NCBI GenBank assembly: GCA_041859045.1
Contig: JBHELB010000008.1
Coordinates: forward strand, 24,907-88,906
From: JBHELB01 sp041859045
Lineage (GTDB): Bacteria; Hydrogenedentota; Hydrogenedentia; Hydrogenedentales; SLHB01
Direction of reading: 5' to 3'
Length of the DNA stretch: 64,000 nt
This document shows, in pieces, positions 26,631-34,566 of the stretch. Below the pieces are notes generated by a model that was not told the DNA's origin, did no database searches, and worked only from the letters and a program-made list of their open reading frames with translations. The position numbers were made by a program, and so were the translations under genes. Positions within the stretch are counted from its first letter, which is position 1. The number at the start of each line of letters is the position of its first letter.

Positions 26631-27446
26631 TCAGCCCGGGGGCGATTCGTGGGCAAGAAGCTGCGCGACGCGATGTTCCGCCAGGGCCGCCAGGGTCTTC
26701 CGGTCGTGTCCGACGGGAGAAATCGGCTCGCCAAAGTGGATTTCGGCCTTGAGGGGGCCCAGGCCCAGGAGGCGGAAAAGATGCGGCGCGAAAACGTGGT
26801 CTTTCCAGTACGCGATGTCCTCCGCCACATCGACGCCGGGGCGTTCCGCGGACCAACGCAGCGCAACCGGCACAATCGGCGCACCGGTGCGCACCGCGGC
26901 CTCCACCAACGACGCATGGAAAGGCAAAAGACGCTCGCCGCCGCCGGAAGTGCCTTCGAGAAAGACGCAGACCGAGAACCCCGCCGCGAGGCGCTCGGCG
27001 ATGGCCTCATTGGTTTCGGTGAGCCCGCGTTTGCGCGCGCGCACCACGCCGAGATGCTCGGAACCGCGCAGCAACCGCCCTACTAGTGGCCAGGACAGCA
27101 CTTCGGATTTCGCCACGAAGAAACACGGGGTTACGGACGCCAACGCAACGATATCGAGGTATCCAAGATGGTTGGGGGTCAGTAACACGCCAGGCGGCGG
27201 CGGAGTCCCTTGGACCTCGAGGTTAATCTCGATAAGCGTGCGAAAGGTTACCGCCCAACGCTGAGTCCACTGCAACGCCTTGCGGCGCATCTTCGCCGAA
27301 TCATGCCGGTAGCGCCAGCGGACGACGCGCCACGCCGCGTACAGTATGCCGCTCGACACGACCAACGCGACGGCGATCAACGCCGCGTGCAGTGCGTCGG
27401 AACGCGCCCGTAAAGGCATGGATTTACTTGATTCGAAAGAAGCCAT
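26631..27446 (-). CDS. 1-acylglycerol-phosphate-type acyltransferase (PlsC/OlsA-like)
   Basis: The protein has 271 residues from the ATG at 27446; the frame is open to 27647 only by overlapping the upstream gene. One N-terminal membrane helix spans residues 19-38. The acyltransferase motifs are NHLGYLD (H-x4-D, His93 and Asp98) and FLEGTSGG (Glu165-Gly-Thr), as in PlsC/LPLAT enzymes. It starts 11 bp after an OlsB-like N-acyltransferase. In ornithine-lipid synthesis OlsB makes lyso-ornithine lipid and OlsA O-acylates it, so OlsA is the best functional guess. Ordinary lysophosphatidate acylation remains possible. Confidence 0.85.
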   Translation of the reverse strand: MASFESSKSMPLRARSDALHAALIAVALVVSSGILYAAWRVVRWRYRHDSAKMRRKALQWTQRWAVTFRTLIEINLEVQGTPPPPGVLLTPNHLGYLDIVALASVTPCFFVAKSEVLSWPLVGRLLRGSEHLGVVRARKRGLTETNEAIAERLAAGFSVCVFLEGTSGGGERLLPFHASLVEAAVRTGAPIVPVALRWSAERPGVDVAEDIAYWKDHVFAPHLFRLLGLGPLKAEIHFGEPISPVGHDRKTLAALAEHRVAQLLAHESPPG

Positions 27447-27457
27447 AGCGCCGCCTG

Positions 27458-28291
27458 TTACTGCATGGTGGTGTTTAGACGCGAAAGAGTTATGTCGTAG
27501 GAATCCTGCATTACCAGAAAATCGACCGTCCCAAAATCGCCATCCAGCGCGGGGCCCGACGCCACGAGTGCCCCCAGGCGGACATACGTGCGGAACAGTT
27601 TGGGCAGGCGAAGCTCGTGCTCGACGCGGTCTGGCTGGGGTCCACAAGAAAATGCCGGGCGCGCTTCGGCATAGAAATCCGGGTGGAGAAGGCCCGCGTT
27701 TCGGATGGTTTTCATCGCGCGCCAGCCGTCCATCGGATCGGTCGTCGTCAATGAGCAGCAGCCAAACAGATACCGTTTGTTATGCAGGCGCATGAACTCC
27801 GCCATCCCTCGCCACAACAGCAACAACGCGCTCATGCAGCGATGCTCTGGCGCCAGGCAGGCTCGGCCACATTCCACACCGAGACGGACGTACGGATTCT
27901 GGGTATCGAGCGAGTATTCCTGCGCCGTGTAGAGTCCGCCGTGCGCCAGCGCGTGATCCACGGTCTGCAAACGATAGGTGCCCGCGATTTCGCCCGTGGC
28001 GCGTTCCATCACCAAGAGATGCGCCATCTGTTCGTCGAAGGCGTCCCGATCCAGGCCTTCGATGGCCGAACTCGACAACCCCTCGCCCAGTTCAAGATTG
28101 AACACCCGGTAACGCAGACGCAACGCGGCATCCACAGCGCGCGGAGACACCGCAAACCCCGTCACATAGACGGAGTTCGCCGTGTCGGGCAACGCCAGAA
28201 TATCCTCGGGCCCCTCATAGCCCCAAAGATCGCCGACCTGTTCAAGCGGGCCGATGCGTAAAGAACCGGTTTCTGTGGTCACGCGTACCAT
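27458..28291 (-). CDS. GNAT-fold N-acyltransferase, OlsB-like
   Basis: The protein has 277 residues of the hemolysin-like/OlsB acyltransferase family (Acetyltransf_5). Family blocks visible are RLRYRVFNLELGEG near residue 78, DEQMAHLLVMERATGEIAGTYRL near 106, ECGRACLAPEHR near 158 and the closing LPKLFRTYVRLGALVASGPALD. OlsB transfers an acyl chain from acyl-ACP to the alpha-amino group of ornithine (or another amino acid). GGAAGGAACG precedes the ATG. The adjacent PlsC-like gene completes a candidate aminolipid pathway. Confidence 0.85.
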   Translation of the reverse strand: MVRVTTETGSLRIGPLEQVGDLWGYEGPEDILALPDTANSVYVTGFAVSPRAVDAALRLRYRVFNLELGEGLSSSAIEGLDRDAFDEQMAHLLVMERATGEIAGTYRLQTVDHALAHGGLYTAQEYSLDTQNPYVRLGVECGRACLAPEHRCMSALLLLWRGMAEFMRLHNKRYLFGCCSLTTTDPMDGWRAMKTIRNAGLLHPDFYAEARPAFSCGPQPDRVEHELRLPKLFRTYVRLGALVASGPALDGDFGTVDFLVMQDSYDITLSRLNTTMQ

Positions 28292-28476
28292 AAGCGTTCC
28301 TTCCGGCTGAGTTCGCTGTTCCCGTGAGCAGAACCTCTCCCGTGTGACATGATAGCAAAGTCTTGTTAGGAAATGGTGAGAAATTGGGAGGACCTTTTCT
28401 CTTGTCCGTGACGTCTTTATAATGCCGTGTCGGTAAATGAGTTGCGCCAGTATGCCTGCGACAGGGGAAAGGGCGG

Positions 28477-29098
28477 ATGATGCCTATTCGTATCTTGCTT
28501 TCAGGAGTCCTGGCCCTGTGTTTTCTGTCCGTCCCCACCGCGAAAGGCGACGAGCCCTCGTTCGGCTGGGCCTACACGCATCTGGACGGTGACCGTCAAG
28601 GGCGATGTGGACATCGTGGCGGGCATGCGCGAGCAAGGATTGTACGCGCATAGCCGCGACGGCGGTTTTGGAGATCGGCTCGCAGTGGCGCGGATTGCGT
28701 ATGAGATTCGTTCGGAAGCGACCAAACAGGCGCGAACCTACGCCAGTTTTGATTTCAAGCGGATGGCCATCAAGGACTCCTATACCCAATCGGACTTCAA
28801 CACGGAACAGACCAAGGTGTTGTACAAACACGCTGCCTTGTTCGACCCCGAAAAACGCAGTGGAAACAAGACGCCGACCTACTACGCCATTACCCAGTGT
28901 CCGCAAGGCGCGCCACCGCGCGAACTGAAACCTGAGTTCGCCCAAAACGCATGGCGCACCGCCGAACTCGGAGCCGACGGCAAGCCGCTCTTCCCCGACG
29001 GCGCGTATGAGGTAGTGGTGACCGCGTGGGATTTTGGCGGGCGCTCCGCTTCCGCCAGCACGCGCGTCGAGGTCAAAAACAGCATAGCAAGCAAATAG
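28477..29098 (+). pseudogene. secreted protein of unknown function, interrupted by a frameshift
   Basis: A signal peptide (MMPIRILLSGVLALCFLSVP) starts at the ATG 28477 and continues as DEPSFGWAYT. That frame soon degenerates and stops near 28656. The +1 frame continues with IWTVTVKGDVDIVAGM and is open to the TAG at 29096-29098 (ending DGAYEVVVTAWDFGGR). Removing one base near 28579 joins the two into a sensible exported protein of about 206 residues. The C-terminal part looks like a small beta-rich (Ig/FlgD-like) domain. The defect is either real or an assembly error. Any start inside the second frame (GTG 28589) would lack a signal peptide. A TATAAT at 28419-28424 with a weak -35 may drive it. 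Confidence 0.7.
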
Positions 29099-29161
29099 AA
29101 CTCTTATTACAAATCGCCGTTGTTGAAACGCGGCCCCGATTCGCGGCACGCTCATGACACG

Positions 29162-32137
29162 ATGCGTATTCGCTCAAAACAAGGGATCGCGTTCCTGCTG
29201 AAGGCAGCCGTGACGGCGCTGCTGTTCGCGCTGTTGTTCGCGCCGGAGCGCCTGGGGCTGCGCGCGGACTTCTGGGGCGCGGAACTACGGCCTGATGCGC
29301 TATGGAATATCCTGCGCGATGTCGACGCGCGACATCTTGCGTGGTGGCTGGCGGCAGCGGCAGGAGTCAAGTGTTGCGGCATGCTGGCGGGCACGTTGCG
29401 GTGGAGTCTACTCCTGCGCGGGCAAGCGATCCGGTTGCCGTTTTGGTCGCTCTTTCAAAGTTGGCTCGTGGGGCGCTTCATCGGCATTGCCATGCCGGGC
29501 ACGCTGGGCCTCGACGGCTACCGGCTCTACGACTCCGGCCGCCGGAGCGGACGCTGGGTGAGTTGCGCGGCAGTCATCGGCGTCGAGAAACTCACGGGCT
29601 TCATCGCGCTGACGACGCTGGTGTTGCTCACCTTGCCGCTGGGACGCGACCTCATTCAGTTCAAACCTGCGGTCCTCGCCGTCACGCTGCTCGCGCTTGG
29701 CGTCGTGCTTGCGGTCGCGCTCTCGCTGTTGCTCACGCCGCATGCGCTGCGCATTCTGGCTGCGATCCTGCCCGCGCCGGGGCGTCTGCGTGGCATCCTG
29801 GACCGCGTCGCGGCGTCGCTGGGCGCGTACAGCGGGCAGCGCACACTCTTGCTCGCGGCGCTGGGACTGGGTGTGGCCGTGCACGCCGCCACCTGCCTCA
29901 TGTACTTCTGCACGATGTCCGCAATTCGCGCGCCGCAGACCAGCCTCGGCGACATCCTGTTCACCAGCCCGCTCATGATCTGGGGCACGGTGTTGGGGCC
30001 ATCCGTTGGCGGCGAGGGCATTCGCGAAGCGGTGTTCACGCGCGTGCTTGGGGCGCAAAGCGGCGTGCCGCATGCTTTCCTCATGGCGCACCTCGGTTGG
30101 TGGACGGGCGAGGTTGTGCCCTTTCTGATGGGCGCGGCGGTGTTCGCGTTCCGCCGCAACAGGGAACGCCTCGCGCCGCTTCCGGAACTGCACGAACCGG
30201 AACCGTTGTCTGTCGAACACGTGCGACGCTATCGCCGCCACGTCATTGACGCGCTATGCGCGGGCGCATCGGCGGGACTCTGTGTTGGGGTCGTCGTGGC
30301 GCTCGGCGAAGCCGCATGGCTGACGCGTATCTTGCCCAGGATGGCCGAGTACTGGCTTTGGCTGTGGGGACCGGCGTTCTATGGAACCGTCTTCGCACTA
30401 GGAGGAGTGGGACTCGCAGGGGCGCTCGGCTTTGCCACGCTACTTCGCGGACGCGCACTGCGCAAGGATCGCTTCTTTGGGCTCAACACGGGCCTGTTAC
30501 TCGCGCTGGGTATCGTTGCGATCGGACTCTTCCGTTATTACCGGGATATTCTAGGCAAACACGCGATGGTTCCCGCCGAAGGCGCGGCGGTTCTCCTCAC
30601 GGCGGCAATGCTCGGCGTCACTGCCGCATGGCTTTCTGCGCAGGCATATCGCCGCATGCGTCTCACGCGCGGCACGTTGGCTGTTGCGGCGGCCGGTTTT
30701 TGGGTCGTGGTGTGCGCAGCGGGCGCACTAATCCCTCCATTCTTCCACGTCCCTCCCACCGCGTCTACGTCCGTCGCTGCGTCTGCCGCCCCGAGCGCGC
30801 CCAACATCATTTTCATCGCACTCGACGCCTGCCGAGCCGACGCGATCTCGCTGTTTTCACAAAACGCGGCCGCGCACACGCCCAATCTGGAACACTTGGC
30901 CCGCGACGGCGTCACCTTCACCAACGCCTTTGCCCAAGCGCCGTGGACCAAACCTTCATTCGCCACTGTATTCACCGGATTACCGCCCAATGAGCACGGC
31001 GCCACGTCGCAGAACGCCCGCATCGCGGTCGGTGCGCCGCGGCTCGCAGCGTTGCTGGCAGAACAGGGCTACACCACGTGGGGACTCGCCAATAACCCGA
31101 ACCTTCGTTCCGCCTATGGATTTGAGCAGGGTTTCGCTCAGTATATCGAGCTCGAGCCAGAGCGCTACTTTGGGGCATCGTCGTCGGCCGCACAAATGGT
31201 TCTCTACGAAGTCTTGCGGCGCGCACATCACCAGCTCGAAGCCTTCTTGCGCGGCGGATACCTGCGCGCGACGGACTTCTACCAGCCCGCGGATATCGTT
31301 ACGCAGCAGGGACTCGCGTTGATCGAGGCGCGTGCGGAAGCACTCCCCCGAAACCCCTTCTTTCTTTTTCTTCACTACATGGACACCCATGACCCATTCA
31401 TGGATCACGAGCGCCCCGGGGTGGGATACGCCCGCGTGCGCCTGGGCGAACCGGATCCCCAGAAGTATTTGAAACCTATGCAACACGCCTACCGTTCGGA
31501 ACTGGAGTATTTTGACGCGGAACTGGGCGGATTGCTCGACGGCCTTGCGCGCCTGGACGTGTACGACGACAGCCTGATCGTGTTCTTTTCGGATCACGGC
31601 GAGGAATTTTTCGATCACAACGGCTGGTGGCACGGACGCACGCTTTACGACGAAGTGCTCCATGTGCCGCTAATCGTCAAGGCCCCCAAACGCCTGCGCG
31701 CGGGCGAACAAATGGAAGGACTCGTGCAACTGCTCGATCTCGCGCCAACGGCTCTGGCTTGGGCCGCATGCCCACAGCCCAGCGCGATGCGCGGGTTGCC
31801 GCTGATTACCCCGGACGGTGCCCTTACGCCGGGACACGCTCGCATTTATGCCGAGAACGACTTCGAAGGCAACGAACTGCGCGGCGTGCGGACGCCCACG
31901 GAGAAATTGGTGCTTGCCAATCCCGGAAACCCGCGCGGCGTGCCCGAGCGGGCCTTGTTCGATCTTGTGAATGACCCGACAGAGCGCACGAACATCGTCG
32001 ATTCAACCACGGCCCGCGCCGAAGAACTTGAGACCTTACTCAAATCACCACAAGAAGGCGCTACGCCGCCCCCTGCGCCGGCGGCCCCCCTTGCCCCCGC
32101 CGCTCGTGAGCAACTGAAGTCGCTGGGGTACCTCTAA
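29162..32137 (+). CDS. flippase-like (LPG_synthase_TM) membrane domain fused to a sulfatase/alkaline-phosphatase-superfamily domain
   Basis: The protein has 991 residues from the ATG at 29162 (a TTG at 29120 is the longer option). Residues 1-330 form a multi-pass UPF0104/LPG_synthase_TM module (VGRFIGIAMPGTLGLDGYRL, VIGVEKLTGFIAL, LGPSVGGEGIREAVF), as in MprF flippases and AglD. Residues 360-540 add four or five more membrane helices. The C-terminus is an alkaline-phosphatase-superfamily domain: LDACRAD with Asp555, a nucleophile-site block WTKPSFATVFTG with Thr596, and FSDHGEEF with Asp811-His812. The sulfatase C/S-x-P-x-R motif is replaced by T-x-P, so a phosphatase or phospho-headgroup transferase is more likely than a sulfatase. 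No exact precedent comes to mind. Confidence 0.85.
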   Translation: MRIRSKQGIAFLLKAAVTALLFALLFAPERLGLRADFWGAELRPDALWNILRDVDARHLAWWLAAAAGVKCCGMLAGTLRWSLLLRGQAIRLPFWSLFQSWLVGRFIGIAMPGTLGLDGYRLYDSGRRSGRWVSCAAVIGVEKLTGFIALTTLVLLTLPLGRDLIQFKPAVLAVTLLALGVVLAVALSLLLTPHALRILAAILPAPGRLRGILDRVAASLGAYSGQRTLLLAALGLGVAVHAATCLMYFCTMSAIRAPQTSLGDILFTSPLMIWGTVLGPSVGGEGIREAVFTRVLGAQSGVPHAFLMAHLGWWTGEVVPFLMGAAVFAFRRNRERLAPLPELHEPEPLSVEHVRRYRRHVIDALCAGASAGLCVGVVVALGEAAWLTRILPRMAEYWLWLWGPAFYGTVFALGGVGLAGALGFATLLRGRALRKDRFFGLNTGLLLALGIVAIGLFRYYRDILGKHAMVPAEGAAVLLTAAMLGVTAAWLSAQAYRRMRLTRGTLAVAAAGFWVVVCAAGALIPPFFHVPPTASTSVAASAAPSAPNIIFIALDACRADAISLFSQNAAAHTPNLEHLARDGVTFTNAFAQAPWTKPSFATVFTGLPPNEHGATSQNARIAVGAPRLAALLAEQGYTTWGLANNPNLRSAYGFEQGFAQYIELEPERYFGASSSAAQMVLYEVLRRAHHQLEAFLRGGYLRATDFYQPADIVTQQGLALIEARAEALPRNPFFLFLHYMDTHDPFMDHERPGVGYARVRLGEPDPQKYLKPMQHAYRSELEYFDAELGGLLDGLARLDVYDDSLIVFFSDHGEEFFDHNGWWHGRTLYDEVLHVPLIVKAPKRLRAGEQMEGLVQLLDLAPTALAWAACPQPSAMRGLPLITPDGALTPGHARIYAENDFEGNELRGVRTPTEKLVLANPGNPRGVPERALFDLVNDPTERTNIVDSTTARAEELETLLKSPQEGATPPPAPAAPLAPAAREQLKSLGYL

Positions 32138-32145
32138 CCCTGCCG

Positions 32146-32520
32146 TCAACGCCACGGCACGCGCGCCTTCCAGGCCCAGCGAAACAGCGCAAGCTGTATC
32201 AAGAGCGCACCGGTGGCGTCGGCGCACCAGTCAAAGAAGTCGCAGGTGCGCGGCGGGACAAAGTGTTGATGCAGTTCGTCGGTGATGCCGTAGAGCATCG
32301 CGAACAGCAGGGGCAGGTAGAACACCCGCCGCGCACTGCTTTTTCCAGAGCGGTGCATACCGACGCTCACCACCGCCGTGAGCCCGGCGTAGAGCAATGC
32401 GTGCGCGACTTTGTCGTCTCCCGGAAAGCGCTGAATAGGCGTGGGCGGTGCGGGACGTGAGGACAGCCAGAAAATACCCGCGCAGTAGCATACTGTGAGC
32501 ACCCAGAAAGGCCAGCGCAT
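32146..32520 (-). CDS. VanZ-like membrane protein
   Basis: The protein has 124 residues from the ATG at 32520. It has four hydrophobic helices with the VanZ pattern: FWLSSRPAPP after helix 1, DKVAHALLYAGLTA near residue 36, YGITDELHQHFVPPR near 78 and FDWCADATGALL near 95. VanZ-like proteins are small membrane proteins of unclear function. It starts 5 bp beyond the stop of the upstream secreted-protein gene, so it is co-transcribed. Confidence 0.88.
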   Translation of the reverse strand: MRWPFWVLTVCYCAGIFWLSSRPAPPTPIQRFPGDDKVAHALLYAGLTAVVSVGMHRSGKSSARRVFYLPLLFAMLYGITDELHQHFVPPRTCDFFDWCADATGALLIQLALFRWAWKARVPWR

Positions 32521-32525
32521 GCGAG

Positions 32526-34265
32526 TTACTCGGGTTCGTGCACGCGGACAAGTCCGCCCGCAGGGTTGTACTCGAAGCGATAGAGGCCGTTGGGCATCTG
32601 CAGGGAGATGACTAGACCGGGGGAAGGCGGCGGCGCGTTTCCTTCCGCGGACGGAAGTTGCGCCACGGTGGCGCGGGTAACGGGCGCGGAGGTACGTGTC
32701 AGTTTGCCCTGTGCATCCATCTCGAACAGGGGCACGCTGGTGCCATCGGGGCCCGCGAGCAGATCGGCCATCAACAGAAGCGACTCCATCGGCTCGGGCA
32801 CGTCGGCATGGGCGATATCGAGGGCCATGCGGAAGGCGCGCGGCGTATTGCCAAACCACAGCAGACCCAGCGCGGGCAGGAATTCGTCCGGATCTTTCAC
32901 ATAGACCGCAGGATCCACACTCTGCCGAAGATACCGCTCACGCACGGCCTTCGCGTTCGCGAGAATGTGTTCCCGCCGCGCACGCAGTTCGGGGCGTCGC
33001 TCGAACTGATCGCGCTGAATCGCGCGAACCAACTCCTGCGCCACCCGCGCGCCAAACAATGACACCTGCGGTTTGTCCGCTACGGCGCGATCGAGGAAAG
33101 TCATGAACTCGGTTTGCGGAGCAGTCTCATTGAGCGGAACGGCGCTAAGTTGGACGATAGGCCCCGCCGCCGCCAACCCCAGCGGCGCAGCATAGGGTTG
33201 CGGCGAGGACGGCAGGAGGTATGCGGGGATGTTTACGAGGTTGGGCGGGATACTTGCGAGAATCCCGTTCAAAACCTCCAAATGCTCGGCTGACAACCCG
33301 CCGTTATCAAGAAGAAAACTCCCGCGTGCCTCCCAGAAATCCGCGGCGGCCTGGGGCAGTCCGAGCAATTGCGACACGGCCGTGCGCGCTGCAGGCGAAC
33401 TGCCGCTGTAAGGCGCGAGCGCCAAGGCTATCTGCATGCCAAACTGCGCCGATTGAAACTGGGTAACCGGTGCAACGCCATGGACGGGTAGAATCGGCGG
33501 AAATTTGCCGTTGAGTCCCTCCCGAAACGCCGAGAGAATGCCCTCGCGCGCATCGAGAGGTACCGTTTCGTGAACACGCAGTAACCATGCCGCCGCTTGC
33601 ATCCCCGCGGCATAGGCCTCGTTCGCGGGGAGGTCCGGCGCGGAATAGAGCGTGTCATCGTCCAGCGTCATCGCCTGAACGACGCCTGCGGAGTCGGCGG
33701 ATTGCCCCATCTCGCCCCCGCGCAACGCCCCGCGCCACACGGCCACCGCCGCGCCCGCGGCATCGGCCGCGCAGAATGCGGAGAGCGTGGCCACGCGGCC
33801 GGTGGCGTCGCCCGCGCTACGAACGGCGTAGTCCCAATACTCCACCAGTGCCGAGGTGAACCGGGCCGGGCCAACATGGTCATGAAAAAATGCCTGCCAC
33901 CGCGTCGCACCGACACGACTATCCACCAGCGCCGCGAGGACGAAGTTCGCTGCGGCAAGGTCTTGCCCACGCGATAATACCTGAACCGCCTGATCGAGCT
34001 GCTGAGTCAGGGCGTCGTCGATATCCGCGGTGACCGTCCACCCCCGCCCCGGCGTGTTCGTCAGCGGCACTCCGGTAATCTGTGAAACGTCCTGCGAGGG
34101 GGCTTCGAGACCTGGTGCGTCCTCAGAGAATCCCGGCGCGTCCATCTTCCCAGAATCTTGCGCAAAGGTCGGGATTGAACTTGCCAAGACAAGGAGCATC
34201 ATCCACATAGCCCCGCGTACCGCCGCGTGACCGTGTCGAAGCCGAGCATAGATTGAAGGTTGCAT
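32526..34265 (-). CDS. secreted helical protein of unknown function
   Basis: The protein has 579 residues. A signal-peptide-like segment (MWMMLLVLASSIPTFA) sits about 20 residues in, so the functional start may be the internal ATG near 34208; neither start has a strong RBS. The mature protein is Ala/Leu/Asp-rich and mainly helical, with TPR- or HEAT-like spacing but no clear repeat consensus. A Pro-rich linker near residue 535 precedes a short beta tail (NGLYRFEYNPAGG). I recognise no family. It is divergent from the secretion operon and may be its periplasmic partner, which is speculation from position. Confidence 0.75.
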   Translation of the reverse strand: MQPSIYARLRHGHAAVRGAMWMMLLVLASSIPTFAQDSGKMDAPGFSEDAPGLEAPSQDVSQITGVPLTNTPGRGWTVTADIDDALTQQLDQAVQVLSRGQDLAAANFVLAALVDSRVGATRWQAFFHDHVGPARFTSALVEYWDYAVRSAGDATGRVATLSAFCAADAAGAAVAVWRGALRGGEMGQSADSAGVVQAMTLDDDTLYSAPDLPANEAYAAGMQAAAWLLRVHETVPLDAREGILSAFREGLNGKFPPILPVHGVAPVTQFQSAQFGMQIALALAPYSGSSPAARTAVSQLLGLPQAAADFWEARGSFLLDNGGLSAEHLEVLNGILASIPPNLVNIPAYLLPSSPQPYAAPLGLAAAGPIVQLSAVPLNETAPQTEFMTFLDRAVADKPQVSLFGARVAQELVRAIQRDQFERRPELRARREHILANAKAVRERYLRQSVDPAVYVKDPDEFLPALGLLWFGNTPRAFRMALDIAHADVPEPMESLLLMADLLAGPDGTSVPLFEMDAQGKLTRTSAPVTRATVAQLPSAEGNAPPPSPGLVISLQMPNGLYRFEYNPAGGLVRVHEPE

Positions 34266-34512
34266 GGGGGGATTATCTCAAGAGTGGCGCTTTGGAGCAA
34301 GGAGACAAGCCTGGACGGGAAATTTTCGGCTATTTCCGGAGTTCGTTTTCGGGTACAATACGGAACGGAGGAAGGCGGAGAATGCGTTTGGATCCGGCGG
34401 GCGTTGGGTGTCGCCGGAAAGGGAAGGACTATATATTCGGCGGCCCGAAGTAATTTGTTGACGATACAGAGCATAACTTTAGCATTATCAATGCCGTATC
34501 GCAGTATTAACA

Positions 34513-34542
34513 TTGACAAGTTCGGGCTTTTTCTGGTAAATT
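34513..34542 (+). promoter_or_regulatory. possible promoter of the gsp/pil operon
   Basis: A perfect TTGACA (34513-34518), an 18-bp spacer and the weaker TAAATT (34537-34542) lie 25 bp before the first GspE-like ATG. The rest of 34266-34566 is AT-richer and holds no gene. Confidence 0.5.
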
Positions 34543-34566
34543 TCGGGTGGTGGACATGAGGGAAGA

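Noticed and set aside
32142..32160. TGCCGT/ACGGCA hairpin between convergent genes as a terminator
   Set aside because: Only 6 bp of stem, no T-run on either side, and it lies partly in the VanZ-like coding sequence.
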